NCBI RefSeq assembly: GCF_002797815.1
Contig: NZ_PGFJ01000002.1
Span: 1,240,001 to 1,304,000, forward strand
DNA length: 64,000 nucleotides
Origin: Mucilaginibacter auburnensis
GTDB taxonomy: Bacteria > Bacteroidota > Bacteroidia > Sphingobacteriales > Sphingobacteriaceae
Direction: 5' to 3'
The position numbers and the translations under genes were made by a program. Of this stretch, positions 51,933 through 61,133 are shown one piece after another (the stretch's first letter is position 1; each line of letters opens with the position of its first letter). Under the pieces are notes generated by a model that saw only the letters and a list, made by a program, of their open reading frames with translations, was not told where the DNA came from and made no database searches.

Positions 51933-52140
51933 TTTCGATATCAGATGTAGCTTAATATCGGATTTCGGATGTTCGATTTCGGAATTTCAATATCAAACAA
52001 ATTTAGTAAGCGATCCCTCCTTGGGGAGGGCAGGGAGGGGTTAGCCCGCTATCTTATCATTTTCCAAATCAATACAACAAGAAAGCCACTCCTTTTAAAG
52101 AATGGCTCCCTGTTTAATCTTATCCTATTATTGGCAAATA

Positions 52141-52695
52141 TTACTCAGCTTCGGTGCTGGCCATTTTGTTAATACCGTTAACGGCTAAAATGGTTAGGTC
52201 CTCATCGCATTGTTTTTCTTCGGCTAAAGTTGCTTCTAACAACTCAACAGCTTCGTCATAACCTAATACGCCTGCTAAAGTGCGCAAGGTACCGTAAGAA
52301 GCAATTTCATAATGCTCAATTTTTTGTGAAGCCGAGATAATACCTGCATCACGTGTAATGCTGCCTTTTTCAGTCTCTTTCACAATTTCTTCGCCTTCTT
52401 TGATCAGGCCTTCCATTGCTTCGCATTTAATGGCGGCAGCTTTCTCGCCTATTGATTGGAAAACCTGCTCCAAACGGGTAATTTGATTTTCGGTTTCGCC
52501 AATGTGTTTTTCAATAGCTGCGCGTAACTCATCAGAAGTTGCTGCTTTAGCCATTTTTGGAAGCGCTTTTACCAGGTGTTTCTCAGCCCAGTAAATGTCT
52601 TTTAACTCGTCAATAAATAATTCGTTTAATGCTGATTCCTGAACTTCAACATTTTCTGTCTCTTGTGCTTTTTTAGCTGTTTTTGTGGTTGCCAT
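52141..52695 (-). CDS. DUF892 (YciE-like) ferritin-like stress protein
   Basis: The 184-residue protein has the DUF892 signature: LFIDELKDIYWAEKHLVKAL at the start and acidic/His residues along a four-helix bundle (EKHIGETENQITRLEQVF, then IEHYEIASYGTLRTLAG). The conserved Glu and His form a diiron-like site. Members are induced by osmotic or starvation stress. The N-terminus is Lys/Glu-rich. It is transcribed alone. Confidence 0.9.
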   Translation of the reverse strand: MATTKTAKKAQETENVEVQESALNELFIDELKDIYWAEKHLVKALPKMAKAATSDELRAAIEKHIGETENQITRLEQVFQSIGEKAAAIKCEAMEGLIKEGEEIVKETEKGSITRDAGIISASQKIEHYEIASYGTLRTLAGVLGYDEAVELLEATLAEEKQCDEDLTILAVNGINKMASTEAE

Positions 52696-52798
52696 GGTAA
52701 ATGATGTTTTATGTTTTTCAGTTACCTAAACGCAAAGCCAGTGCCACAACCTATCGTTATAAGAAAAACACGTATAAATACTTTCTTTTAAATTGATT

Positions 52799-53995
52799 TT
52801 ATCCAGCGAAACTAAACTTACCCAACAGCACTGATGGATTACCGCCTACAGATAGCGGTTCGCCGGCCAAAGCCTCGTTGCCCAGTAAAGCAAACAGTAT
52901 GGCCTCTTTAGCATCGGGATTGATGCCTAAACTACCGGTGTCATTAATTTCGGTACGATACAAGCGTTTTCTGAGATAGTCCATTACAAACGGATTTTTA
53001 GCGCCACCGCCGCTCACAAACATTTTTGCGCCCTTTGGCATGTAGGCACGGGTAAAATCTGCAATGGCCTTGGCGGTAAAGGCACTGAGCGTACTAATTA
53101 CATCCTCTGCCGGAATATGGCTGGTGCCGGAGCGCTCCTGAGCGGCGCGTACATATTCTTCATTAAACAACTCTGGACCAGTGGTTTTAGGCGGAGCTTC
53201 CTGAAAGAAAGGATGTTTTAGTAAAGAGTTCAACAATCCCTCGTTTACCGTTCCTGAATCAGCAATGGCCGAGTCTTCATCAAACGGCTTGTTGAAGAAC
53301 TTGCGGGTAAAGGTATCTATCAGCGTATTACCCGGACCAATATCTGAGCACAGTATGCGTTCGGTATCACCGTCGGCAGGTAAGTACGTAAGGTTGGATA
53401 TACCGCCAATGTTTACCAAGATGCGATCTTCACCGGCTTTGCTGCCTAATATCACATCGCCATATAATGCCAGAGGCGCGCCCTCTCCTCCTGCTGCAAC
53501 ATGTTTTTGACGGAGGTCGGATATGGTCAATATACTTGTTTTAACAGCGAGGTGGTCGCCATCTCCAATTTGTAAAGTAGCGTTAGGATATTCGGGATGT
53601 TTGTGCAACCGCTGCGGCGCGTGATAAATGGTTTGACCGTGACTGGCTATAAAATCTACATCAGCAGGGTCAATTTCCCATATTTTTAATGCCTCAAGTA
53701 CCAGATCAGCATGATAACTACCGATGTAAGCATTTAGCAAGCATACCTTTTCCAGTTCCACCTGCTTTTTGGAAAATACCGATCTTACCTCATCTTTAAA
53801 ATGGTCCTGGTATGGTATGGTAGTAAAATTGAGCAGCTCAAATTGAGTTTCCAATCCGTTGCCGGTAAAGCTGCACAGGGCAATATCCAGCCCATCCAAT
53901 GACGTACCCGACATGAGTCCGATACCTAAACGCGATGGTTTTTGGGCAATATCAAAAAGCGATTGTAAGTTTCTGTTGAATACCGGCATAGACAT
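52799..53995 (-). CDS. anmK: Anhydro-N-acetylmuramic acid kinase
   Basis: The 398-residue protein is AnmK: GIGLMSGTSLDGLDIALCSF near the start and GDGDHLAVKTSILTISDLRQ, GGISNLTYLP and GPGNTLIDTFTRKFF downstream. It phosphorylates anhMurNAc to MurNAc-6-P in peptidoglycan recycling. It is divergent from nagB, the next step after conversion to GlcNAc-6-P and deacetylation. The length and motifs match the family. Confidence 0.95.
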   Translation of the reverse strand: MSMPVFNRNLQSLFDIAQKPSRLGIGLMSGTSLDGLDIALCSFTGNGLETQFELLNFTTIPYQDHFKDEVRSVFSKKQVELEKVCLLNAYIGSYHADLVLEALKIWEIDPADVDFIASHGQTIYHAPQRLHKHPEYPNATLQIGDGDHLAVKTSILTISDLRQKHVAAGGEGAPLALYGDVILGSKAGEDRILVNIGGISNLTYLPADGDTERILCSDIGPGNTLIDTFTRKFFNKPFDEDSAIADSGTVNEGLLNSLLKHPFFQEAPPKTTGPELFNEEYVRAAQERSGTSHIPAEDVISTLSAFTAKAIADFTRAYMPKGAKMFVSGGGAKNPFVMDYLRKRLYRTEINDTGSLGINPDAKEAILFALLGNEALAGEPLSVGGNPSVLLGKFSFAG

Positions 53996-54134
53996 AAAGT
54001 TTAACAGAGGAACAATTTTTGCCTATCAGATAGCAGGCGGGTAATTGCTTAAAAATAGCAAATTGACGCCTAAACCGCAAAAGTTAAGTAGATAATTATT
54101 GATATTTGTTATAGCACCAATATAACCTGCAAGC

Positions 54135-56054
54135 ATGGCCCGTTTAAATTTATTGGAGGAAACCCGTTACGAAAAACTGCCTGTTACCGTATATCCTAAC
54201 CCGATAGAGGCATCAATAGCGGTAGCTGCGCGGATAGCAAAGCTGATACGCGATAAGCAAGCCAAAGGCCAAAACGCAGTGCTCGGTTTAGCGACAGGCG
54301 TAACCCCCATAAGTGTTTATGCCGAATTGGTGAGGTTGCACCGCGAGGAAGCTTTGAGTTTTAAAAACGTTATCACCTTTAACCTTGACGAATACTACCC
54401 CATGCAACCCGCTGCTGCGCAAAGCTATGTGCGCTTTATGAATGAGCAGTTGTTTGACCATATTGATATTGACCGCGCTAACATTCACATACCCGACGGC
54501 ACACTGACACAGGAGGATATTGTTGCCTTTTGCGTTTCTTACGAAAAACGGATAGAAGAACTTGGTGGCCTCGACTTGCAGATATTGGGTATTGGCCGTA
54601 CAGGGCATATCGGGTTTAATGAGCCGGGCTCGGCACCTAACTCGGGTACGCGACTGGTTACTCTTGATGACATGACCCGTGCTGATGCTGCACGTGATTT
54701 TGGTGGTAAGCAGAATGTACCTGCCAAAGCCATTACCATGGGCATAGGCACCATATTTAAGGCCCGCGAGATCATCCTCATGGCCTGGAATAGCAAGAAG
54801 GCACCGATTGTTAAAAAGGCGGTTGAGGGCGAATTGTCAGCCGAGGTGCCTGCTACTTATTTGCAGCTCTCCGATAACGTGGAGTTTATTCTGGATGAGC
54901 CTGCCGCATCTCAACTCACCCGCTTCAAAACACCCTGGCTGGTGAAGGATTGCGTTTGGGACAATGAGCTGAAGAAAAAGGCAGTGATATGGCTGGCCGA
55001 ACATGTAGGTACACCCATTTTAAAGCTGGTAGCCGATGATTACAATAACCATGGTATGGCGCAACTGGCCGTTGATCAGGGCTTGGTGTACAATATTAAT
55101 ATCGATATATTTAACCAGATACAGCATACCATTACAGGATGGCCGGGCGGAAAGCCAGGTGCAGATGATACTCAACGCCCCGAGCGCGCCTCGCCTGAGA
55201 AGAAGCGGAGTATCATTTTCTCGCCACACCCTGATGATGATGTTATATCAATGGGTGGCACGTTTATGCGCTTGGTTGATCAGGGGCATGATGTGCATGT
55301 GGCCTACCAAACATCTGGCAATACTGCTGTTTGGGATGATGACGTGTTGCGCTATGTAGAGTTCGCTATTGACTTTGAACAAAAGATGGGCGGCGATGCC
55401 ACCCGCCTGAAAAGTATATATGCGGATATGCGCGCTTTCATTCCGCAGAAACTACCTAACCAGCCGGATACGCCCGAGATACGCGATGTGAAGGGTTTTA
55501 TACGAAAAACGGAGGCTTTGGCAGGGGCAAGGTTCGCAGGCTTAGCAGACCACCATATTCACTTTATGGCCTTGCCTTTTTATGAGACCGGCAAGGTGAA
55601 GAAGAATCCGGTAAGTGATGAGGACATTAAACTCACCATGCAATTATTGCAACAGGTTAAACCCCAACAGGTGTTTGCGGCAGGCGACTTTGCCGACCCA
55701 CACGGCACCCACATTGTTTGCTTTAACATTATAGTAGAGGCGCTGCGTCGCCTGAGACAAACTGAAGAATGGGTTAAGGACTGCTGGCTGTGGATGTACC
55801 GCGGCGCCTGGTTTGAGTTTGAAACCCACGAGATCGAGATGGCGGTGCCCTTATCGCCGGATGAGGTGCTAAGGAAGCGTTATGCTATTTTCAAGCACCA
55901 GAGCCAAAAGGACCCTGCAGTGTTTCCGGGTGAGGACCAGCGCGAGTTCTGGCAGCGGGCAGAAGACCGCAACCGCGACACCGCTGAGCGTTACGACCGA
56001 CTTGGCTTTGCAGAATACGCCGCCATGGAAGCGTTTAAACGCTATTATTTTTAA
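54135..56054 (+). CDS. nagB: Glucosamine-6-phosphate deaminase fused to a LmbE-like domain
   Basis: The 639-residue protein has two parts. Residues ~1-270 are NagB (ATGVTPISVYAELV, TFNLDEYYPM, IGRTGHIGFNEPGS), which turns glucosamine-6-P into fructose-6-P and ammonia. From ~360 a PIG-L/LmbE-type metal-dependent domain starts with SPHPDDDVISMGG and ends with FADPHGTHIV. The two-domain form is found in other Bacteroidota, where the second half resembles N-acetylglucosamine deacetylases. It is divergent from anmK, which fits amino-sugar recycling. Confidence 0.93.
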   Translation: MARLNLLEETRYEKLPVTVYPNPIEASIAVAARIAKLIRDKQAKGQNAVLGLATGVTPISVYAELVRLHREEALSFKNVITFNLDEYYPMQPAAAQSYVRFMNEQLFDHIDIDRANIHIPDGTLTQEDIVAFCVSYEKRIEELGGLDLQILGIGRTGHIGFNEPGSAPNSGTRLVTLDDMTRADAARDFGGKQNVPAKAITMGIGTIFKAREIILMAWNSKKAPIVKKAVEGELSAEVPATYLQLSDNVEFILDEPAASQLTRFKTPWLVKDCVWDNELKKKAVIWLAEHVGTPILKLVADDYNNHGMAQLAVDQGLVYNINIDIFNQIQHTITGWPGGKPGADDTQRPERASPEKKRSIIFSPHPDDDVISMGGTFMRLVDQGHDVHVAYQTSGNTAVWDDDVLRYVEFAIDFEQKMGGDATRLKSIYADMRAFIPQKLPNQPDTPEIRDVKGFIRKTEALAGARFAGLADHHIHFMALPFYETGKVKKNPVSDEDIKLTMQLLQQVKPQQVFAAGDFADPHGTHIVCFNIIVEALRRLRQTEEWVKDCWLWMYRGAWFEFETHEIEMAVPLSPDEVLRKRYAIFKHQSQKDPAVFPGEDQREFWQRAEDRNRDTAERYDRLGFAEYAAMEAFKRYYF

Positions 56055-56056
56055 CT

Positions 56057-56174
56057 GTACCGTCTCACTTGATATATGAAACGATGTGAGACGATATTTT
56101 TCCCAACACATTGACCATTAACATTTCGCTTGCTTTCAGTGAAACGAAAATGAGACGAGTGAAACGGCAATTTT
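56057..56174. repeat. CGTYTCA-box dispersed repeat, copy B (inverted relative to A)
   Basis: The stretch directly after nagB reads, on its complement, GTTTCACTCGTCTCATTTTC, GTTTCACTGAAAG, then ATCGTCTCACATCGTTTCAT and GTGAGACGGTAC. It aligns with 6765-6880. It lies in the gap 56055-56410, which also holds the 56286 hairpin but no gene. Confidence 0.7.
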
Positions 56175-56285
56175 CAAAAATTTTCCCTCCCATAGGAATT
56201 TTCAAGCTCATAAGATTCTGATGAACACAATGTAAATACAAACACGCCATTCGCAAAATTGCATTGTGATTTCTGAAGACATATT

Positions 56286-56319
56286 ACCCTAAGGGTCCTC
56301 TATGAGAGACCCTTAGGGT
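56286..56319. repeat. Perfect 12-bp hairpin
   Basis: ACCCTAAGGGTC (56286-56297) pairs with GACCCTTAGGGT (56308-56319) around a 10-base loop. No T-run follows. It lies between convergent genes and may be a bidirectional terminator. Confidence 0.55.
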
Positions 56320-56410
56320 GAATCTATACAAGTCAATCGGTACGTCTAAATGATCAACAGTAGATACAGACTGTCAGTATAACAATAAACAGCTTCTCTC
56401 CTCACCTATA

Positions 56411-57742
56411 TCAATCGGCCAGTCTGTCGAAAATGCTTTCAAAACTGTATTTCACCACTACACCAAATGAAAGCCGCGCCCCAAAATTGTTATCACTGTC
56501 CAGGCGGTTAAATACGTCGTTCGACTGCAGGTACACACCCCCCACCAGTTTGCCCGCCGCTTTATAAAAATTAACCGCGGTACCTGCGTTAATGACGGGC
56601 CTTATACGGCTTTCTTCAACCGGGAGCATAAACCGTGTATACAAGCAGTTCCAAACCAGCCGGTAATCATCATTGATCTTTCCGTAATACAGGGCATCGG
56701 TTCTGAGGTTTACACGGTCATAGATAACGTAGCTTCCTTTATAGGCCGTATATGACCTGGAAGAAGACAACTCATCGCTTCCCACTTTTTCGGATGTTTT
56801 GATGGTAAAGCTGGTCTGGGAAAGGGAATCAAGATTGTTGATGTGTTCATACCCTACAGATATGCCCGTTACCCAATGTTTTCCCATGTCAAGGTTTAAC
56901 CCAAGATCGACGAAGGTACCCCTGAATTCTACCGCGTCGAATCGTCCGCTAAGGCTGCCGGTAGTTGTGGCATTATACAAACTGAGAGAATTGCCGGTAA
57001 GTCCTGTTTTAATAAAGGCCGTGAGCGCGTGTGTTTTGCTTTTTTTCCTTTCCGCATCGATCAAAATTTGCAATGAATCTTCCTGCTTTCGCAGGGCATC
57101 AACTTTCATTTGCAACGAGTGTACCTGCAACTGCCTTGCCGTTAAAATAGCAATGATGTTCTTTTGAATGTCAGTAGCAGCCGGGTTGAAACGGTGGTGT
57201 GCAACTTTATCAATCAGTATTTTCATATCAGCCCTGAAATTATCCGTCATCGGCAGAAACTCCTCATTGAACAGTTTCCTTTCAGAAGTGGTTAACTGGC
57301 TGTTAGCGATGGCTTTTTCAACATCATCCTTATAGTAGGTGAGTTCTTTGTATTTAAGGTACACAGAGTCATTTTGGATATTTTGCATTTTGTCGCTTAG
57401 GCTAAGGAACTTTTTTTCAAATGACCACCGAAAAGCGAGAAATCCGCCGATTTTTGATTCCGGTGTTAAGTTGCCGGTTTTGAGCAAGTCGGCAAGGCCA
57501 TCTTTATTTTTTGCGGATGCCGAAATGCCCCAGAGGGTATACCTGGACTGCAGAATATCAAGTTTGCGGAGATTGTTCCAGCTCACCGTTGCCACGGCAT
57601 CAGAAATATTAAAAGCCACACTCGATGAATTATTGACAATGGTGGTCTGTCCCTTAGCATCGTCTGCAGACATCTGAGCCCATGCCGGCATTGCAAAGAA
57701 GGTACAGATTGCCAAACCTATTAAATATCTCATCTTTTTCAT
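56411..57742 (-). CDS. Secreted protein with coiled coil and C-terminal beta-barrel, unknown
   Basis: The 443-residue protein has a signal peptide (MRYLIGLAICTFFAMPAWAQ), a ~170-residue helical part, a coiled coil around residues 195-225 (HSLQMKVDALRKQEDSLQIL) and a C-terminal strand-rich region ending RLSFGVVVKYSFESIF, which looks like an outer-membrane barrel. I recognise no family. It is the second gene of a pair: its ATG is one base after the stop of the 57744 gene, so the two are almost certainly cotranscribed. Confidence 0.7.
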   Translation of the reverse strand: MKKMRYLIGLAICTFFAMPAWAQMSADDAKGQTTIVNNSSSVAFNISDAVATVSWNNLRKLDILQSRYTLWGISASAKNKDGLADLLKTGNLTPESKIGGFLAFRWSFEKKFLSLSDKMQNIQNDSVYLKYKELTYYKDDVEKAIANSQLTTSERKLFNEEFLPMTDNFRADMKILIDKVAHHRFNPAATDIQKNIIAILTARQLQVHSLQMKVDALRKQEDSLQILIDAERKKSKTHALTAFIKTGLTGNSLSLYNATTTGSLSGRFDAVEFRGTFVDLGLNLDMGKHWVTGISVGYEHINNLDSLSQTSFTIKTSEKVGSDELSSSRSYTAYKGSYVIYDRVNLRTDALYYGKINDDYRLVWNCLYTRFMLPVEESRIRPVINAGTAVNFYKAAGKLVGGVYLQSNDVFNRLDSDNNFGARLSFGVVVKYSFESIFDRLAD

Positions 57743-57743
57743 C

Positions 57744-58106
57744 TTAATTATGTTTGGCGTTATGATCTAAATGTCCGTTTCCATCAGTGCTTTCTTTAAT
57801 AGGATCATCATTGAGAGGAGTACCATTTACGCTTATAGTAAGTTTCCAGTTGCCGCCCGCTTTACCATTTGCGTGGGCGGTAACGAGGATGCCATTACCT
57901 TCCCAAAGCCCCAGATATTGGCTATCGTTTTTTGACTGGAATACGTTATTGTCAGTCTTATCCTGATCTTTTTTTAGATCGATGGGTGTATGCCCGATAC
58001 TGAGATCTGCCATGGATACATCTCCTGTTTTTACAAGTTTGTAGGTGATTTTTACGCCTGTTCCGGTTACTCCCAGGGCGGTCTCGTGAATTTTGAAAGC
58101 TTTCAT
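57744..58106 (-). CDS. Small hypothetical protein, partner of the barrel gene
   Basis: The 120-residue protein has no signal peptide. It begins MKAFKIHETALGVTGTGVKI and continues with alternating polar and strand-forming residues, ending in a His/Asn-rich tail (HLDHNAKHN). The family is not recognised. The tight one-base gap to the secreted barrel gene suggests a joint function. The lack of a signal peptide on this gene while its partner is exported is unexplained. Confidence 0.6.
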   Translation of the reverse strand: MKAFKIHETALGVTGTGVKITYKLVKTGDVSMADLSIGHTPIDLKKDQDKTDNNVFQSKNDSQYLGLWEGNGILVTAHANGKAGGNWKLTISVNGTPLNDDPIKESTDGNGHLDHNAKHN

Positions 58107-58376
58107 TGTGGTTAAGGTTATTAGTGATCAAACTATTTATGCTGGGTTTTTAATCTTGGCAAAGTGTTACCTATCTGTCAGCACATCAAAATTCAAAAAC
58201 AACTTTGTTAGGAGAGGGGGTGTTTTAACGGTATATTCGTAGTATTTATCTGCCAGATGAGTAATAGCAGAACGCAAAGAAAACTAACAGACTTTTGATT
58301 GACTTGCATTCAACATCTGCTGTATAAATTGTGCCTTATTACAAACAATAATACCAGTACAGGGCATTAAATATTA

Positions 58377-59627
58377 TTAATGTGCTATGCTTGATACAAA
58401 TAATGGTTGTGTATCCTGTTTTTTCTCCTCCTCATTATTCACTGCCAAATTCTCCATCTTCTCTTTGTTATAAAAAGCGAGTATGTTTTGTAGTACCGTT
58501 GGCGTAATAACAGCGTTTTTATCGGCTTGCAACCTTGCCACCCATGCGTTATAGGTTTCATCGGCTAAGGCGTACTCATTTAGAGCAGTAAGGTTACCCG
58601 TATCATAATCTATGTTAACCAGCATTAGCTCGTCTGCGCTGACTTTGGCAAGGGCGGCATCATAGTTTACCATTATGCTGTCCATACTTTGCAGAAACAG
58701 TTCCTCGCAGGTTACACCCGGGTATTTAAAGCCCATCTTTTTTAAGGGGCCGATTTTTGGCAACCTTTGTATCAGCCTGGCTATACCTTGTGCTACAAAA
58801 CCTGTGCGGAGTTTTTTGGTATTATCGTTATCAAATTTGTTGGTTGGTATACGGTTACTGTAACCTTTATAAGCCACTTCCCTGCGTGATGTTGCTACAC
58901 CTGCTTTATCCGACTGCCACGCCACCCTCGCCAATTCAGGAAAAAGATCCTGCACACCCCAGCGGAAACGTGTTATAGACGATTCAATATTAGGGAATAC
59001 CGTGCTCAAGTCTTGCCCATAAGTTTTGCGAAAAGCCCTTTGCAGTACCGGCGTAGCTACTTCAAAGCCGACAAATTTATGATAGGCGGCATTGGCATAA
59101 TTGCCTTTAACGGTTTGTATAACATCAAAAGCAAACTCAATACGGCTGTGCGATGTATGGTCGTCATGATAAGTAACCACATCGCCAAACTTCTTCTGCA
59201 GTTCAGGATAGTCAATGGCTACAGACAGGTTAGTGGCCAGCGCGTGGCCATATTTATCGGCCATGTAATGCGACAATGCACCTAACGCGAAAGCGTATTC
59301 ATTTACGTTATCTGCTTCGGCAATTAATATGGTAACAAAATCGCCGCTGCGTACATAATGCAGCAGATCAGTAAAATATTTACTTCCACCGGGCATGTAA
59401 CCCATATCGGCCACCATGCTCCCTCCGTAAGCGTAGGCATAAGCGCCTTGCAGATCAGCAACGGTAGCCAATGGATATTTTTTGTGAAGTAAGGGCTTGA
59501 GTTGCCCGGCCCAGGCTGCGTCAATAATGGCCTCATGCGCCAGAATGGAAAAAGCGCGGACAGGAGTGAAGACGACCATGCAGCACAACATGAGAAGGGC
59601 TTGTCTGCATAGGTAAGTCTTTTTCAT
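58377..59627 (-). CDS. Zinc-dependent phospholipase C-family protein
   Basis: I start it at ATG 59627 (MKKTYLCRQALLMLCCMVVF, a signal peptide to VRAFS). The ~416-residue protein has the zinc PLC pattern: FSILAHEAIIDAAW with the first His/Asp, GALSHYMADKYGHA in the centre and YHDDHTSHSRIEFAFDV further on. It is probably exported and would act on membrane lipids. It is a distant relative of the 49390 product. The substrate is unknown. Confidence 0.83.
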   Translation of the reverse strand: MKKTYLCRQALLMLCCMVVFTPVRAFSILAHEAIIDAAWAGQLKPLLHKKYPLATVADLQGAYAYAYGGSMVADMGYMPGGSKYFTDLLHYVRSGDFVTILIAEADNVNEYAFALGALSHYMADKYGHALATNLSVAIDYPELQKKFGDVVTYHDDHTSHSRIEFAFDVIQTVKGNYANAAYHKFVGFEVATPVLQRAFRKTYGQDLSTVFPNIESSITRFRWGVQDLFPELARVAWQSDKAGVATSRREVAYKGYSNRIPTNKFDNDNTKKLRTGFVAQGIARLIQRLPKIGPLKKMGFKYPGVTCEELFLQSMDSIMVNYDAALAKVSADELMLVNIDYDTGNLTALNEYALADETYNAWVARLQADKNAVITPTVLQNILAFYNKEKMENLAVNNEEEKKQDTQPLFVSSIAH

Positions 59628-59908
59628 TTTAATCGCACCGTTATATATGTTCGTACCCAAATCACTATTGCAAATATCACCTGCTCAAATTAAGCGGGGC
59701 TTTGCATTGGGTTAAAAGTGCGTTAAATAAAAAATTGTTTTTTGAGATGAATTAACAACAGGCCAACAAATACTACTGCCAGGAATAACAATTGATTAAC
59801 AATGGATTAAAGCGGAATGGATATAACCTCAGTATCTTTTCGGGAACCATTTAAGGTACACCTATGGAGTGTAAACGCCATTAAGAGGCTCCATAACGAA
59901 ACAGGAAA
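59628..59908. other. Intergenic gap
   Basis: This 281-base gap between two minus-strand genes holds no coding frame or hairpin that I can support. A plus-strand frame at 59817-59999 is a shadow of the DUF6624 gene and the gap. Confidence 0.4.
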
Positions 59909-60547
59909 CTATCTCGGATATGTGTACTCAGCATCCATGCTCTTTGCGTACTCCACCATAGGCTCCATGCCCATTGCTTTGCGGCGCTCGTCCAAATGAG
60001 CTTCGTCTTTTATTGGATAAACTACGTATTTACCTGTGGTCATATCGCGTGTAAACTGGCTGCCATAAATTTGCTTCTTTCCCTCACCCATTGCAATCCT
60101 ATCCAGCGTTAATGCCAAATAATAAGGTTTTGACAAGCCTTTTTCTACCGACTTTTTCAAGAAAGGGAGATATTTTTTCTGCGTTTTTAGATCGGAATGC
60201 TGAACTACTAACCAAATTGCCTTATTACCTTTTTCTCCAACTTTATCTGTACCCAACCAACCATATTTCCTCAATATATCAAGTACAATAATCAAGTTTG
60301 ATGAGTCACTTTTAGCCATTACAGCAAACAGGTCATTTCGTTCCTTTGATTGCAGTCCGTACTTTTCACCCGCGCTATTTATACGCTCACGTATTTCCTG
60401 GTCAACGTTGTATACAGAATCAAGAACTGCCTTTAAACGTTCAGTTACATTAGTATTGCTGTGAACGTTATTGTTAGGCGGTGTTTGCGCGTAACCGATA
60501 GCCGTTAAAATAAAAAGCAATAACAATGTAAACAGGAATCGTTTCAT
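59909..60547 (-). CDS. DUF6624-like exported protein
   Basis: The 212-residue protein has a signal peptide (MKRFLFTLLLLFILTAIGYAQ). The mature part matches the DUF6624 pattern as I know it: LDILRKYGWLGTDKVGEKGN, AIWLVVQHSDLKTQKKYLP and LTLDRIAMGEGKKQIYGSQF, ending in the YPIKDEAHLDERRKAMG segment. The function is unknown. The gene is followed by a ~280-base gap and preceded by the sulfite-oxidase-fold gene 18 bases upstream, so the two may be cotranscribed. Confidence 0.75.
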   Translation of the reverse strand: MKRFLFTLLLLFILTAIGYAQTPPNNNVHSNTNVTERLKAVLDSVYNVDQEIRERINSAGEKYGLQSKERNDLFAVMAKSDSSNLIIVLDILRKYGWLGTDKVGEKGNKAIWLVVQHSDLKTQKKYLPFLKKSVEKGLSKPYYLALTLDRIAMGEGKKQIYGSQFTRDMTTGKYVVYPIKDEAHLDERRKAMGMEPMVEYAKSMDAEYTYPR

Positions 60548-60565
60548 ATGGGTTAAATTCTATAT

Positions 60566-61051
60566 CTATTTAGCAAATGCAACTTTCAGCCCGGTTACCT
60601 GCCTTATGCTTCGGGCAGCTTTCTTATCATCGGGCACTATAATTCTGTAAGAACCCTCAGTTGTGGGCAAGGCTGCTCCGTCAACTTTATCAGCCAGAAT
60701 AATTTGCTTATCGGTAAACTCTTTGTCCAGTTCCACCAAAGCAAAAACAACATGATACCCATCTATAGCTTCTGCCAAAACATACTTGGTTAAATTTTGC
60801 CCGCGCAACGTTGGGCCTAAAGTAACGCCTGCTTTTTGAAGTATATCATAAAGCGATACGCCTGTGTAGGTATGTTCTTTGCCGTTTTTGTCTTTATATT
60901 TTACTGATACTTGCGTAAACTTTTGAAAGGTAGCTTTATCAACATCCAGCGGGGTGGTCACTTCTCCCGTAATCTTTATGGTTTGAGCAATAGCTATTCC
61001 GGGAACAACAAAAAACAGAGCAGCAATCAGGATGGTGTAAAGCTTTTGCAT
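60566..61051 (-). CDS. Exported sulfite-oxidase-fold (molybdopterin-binding-like) protein
   Basis: I start it at ATG 61051 (MQKLYTILIAALFFVVPGIA, signal peptide). The ~160-residue protein has the Oxidored_molyb fold: TIKITGEVTTPLDVDKATFQ, SLYDILQKAGV, DGYHVVFALVELDKEF and YRIIVPDDKKAARSIRQVTG. The cysteine that binds molybdenum in sulfite oxidases is absent (the protein has no Cys in the mature part), so it is probably a non-enzymatic relative with an unknown ligand. Confidence 0.75.
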   Translation of the reverse strand: MQKLYTILIAALFFVVPGIAIAQTIKITGEVTTPLDVDKATFQKFTQVSVKYKDKNGKEHTYTGVSLYDILQKAGVTLGPTLRGQNLTKYVLAEAIDGYHVVFALVELDKEFTDKQIILADKVDGAALPTTEGSYRIIVPDDKKAARSIRQVTGLKVAFAK

Positions 61052-61133
61052 GGTTTGAGACAGACTATTTTGACAAACTTTAGTCAACGCTAAAATAAGT
61101 ACTGCCCATTAGATAGCATAAGTTTATGAGTGA

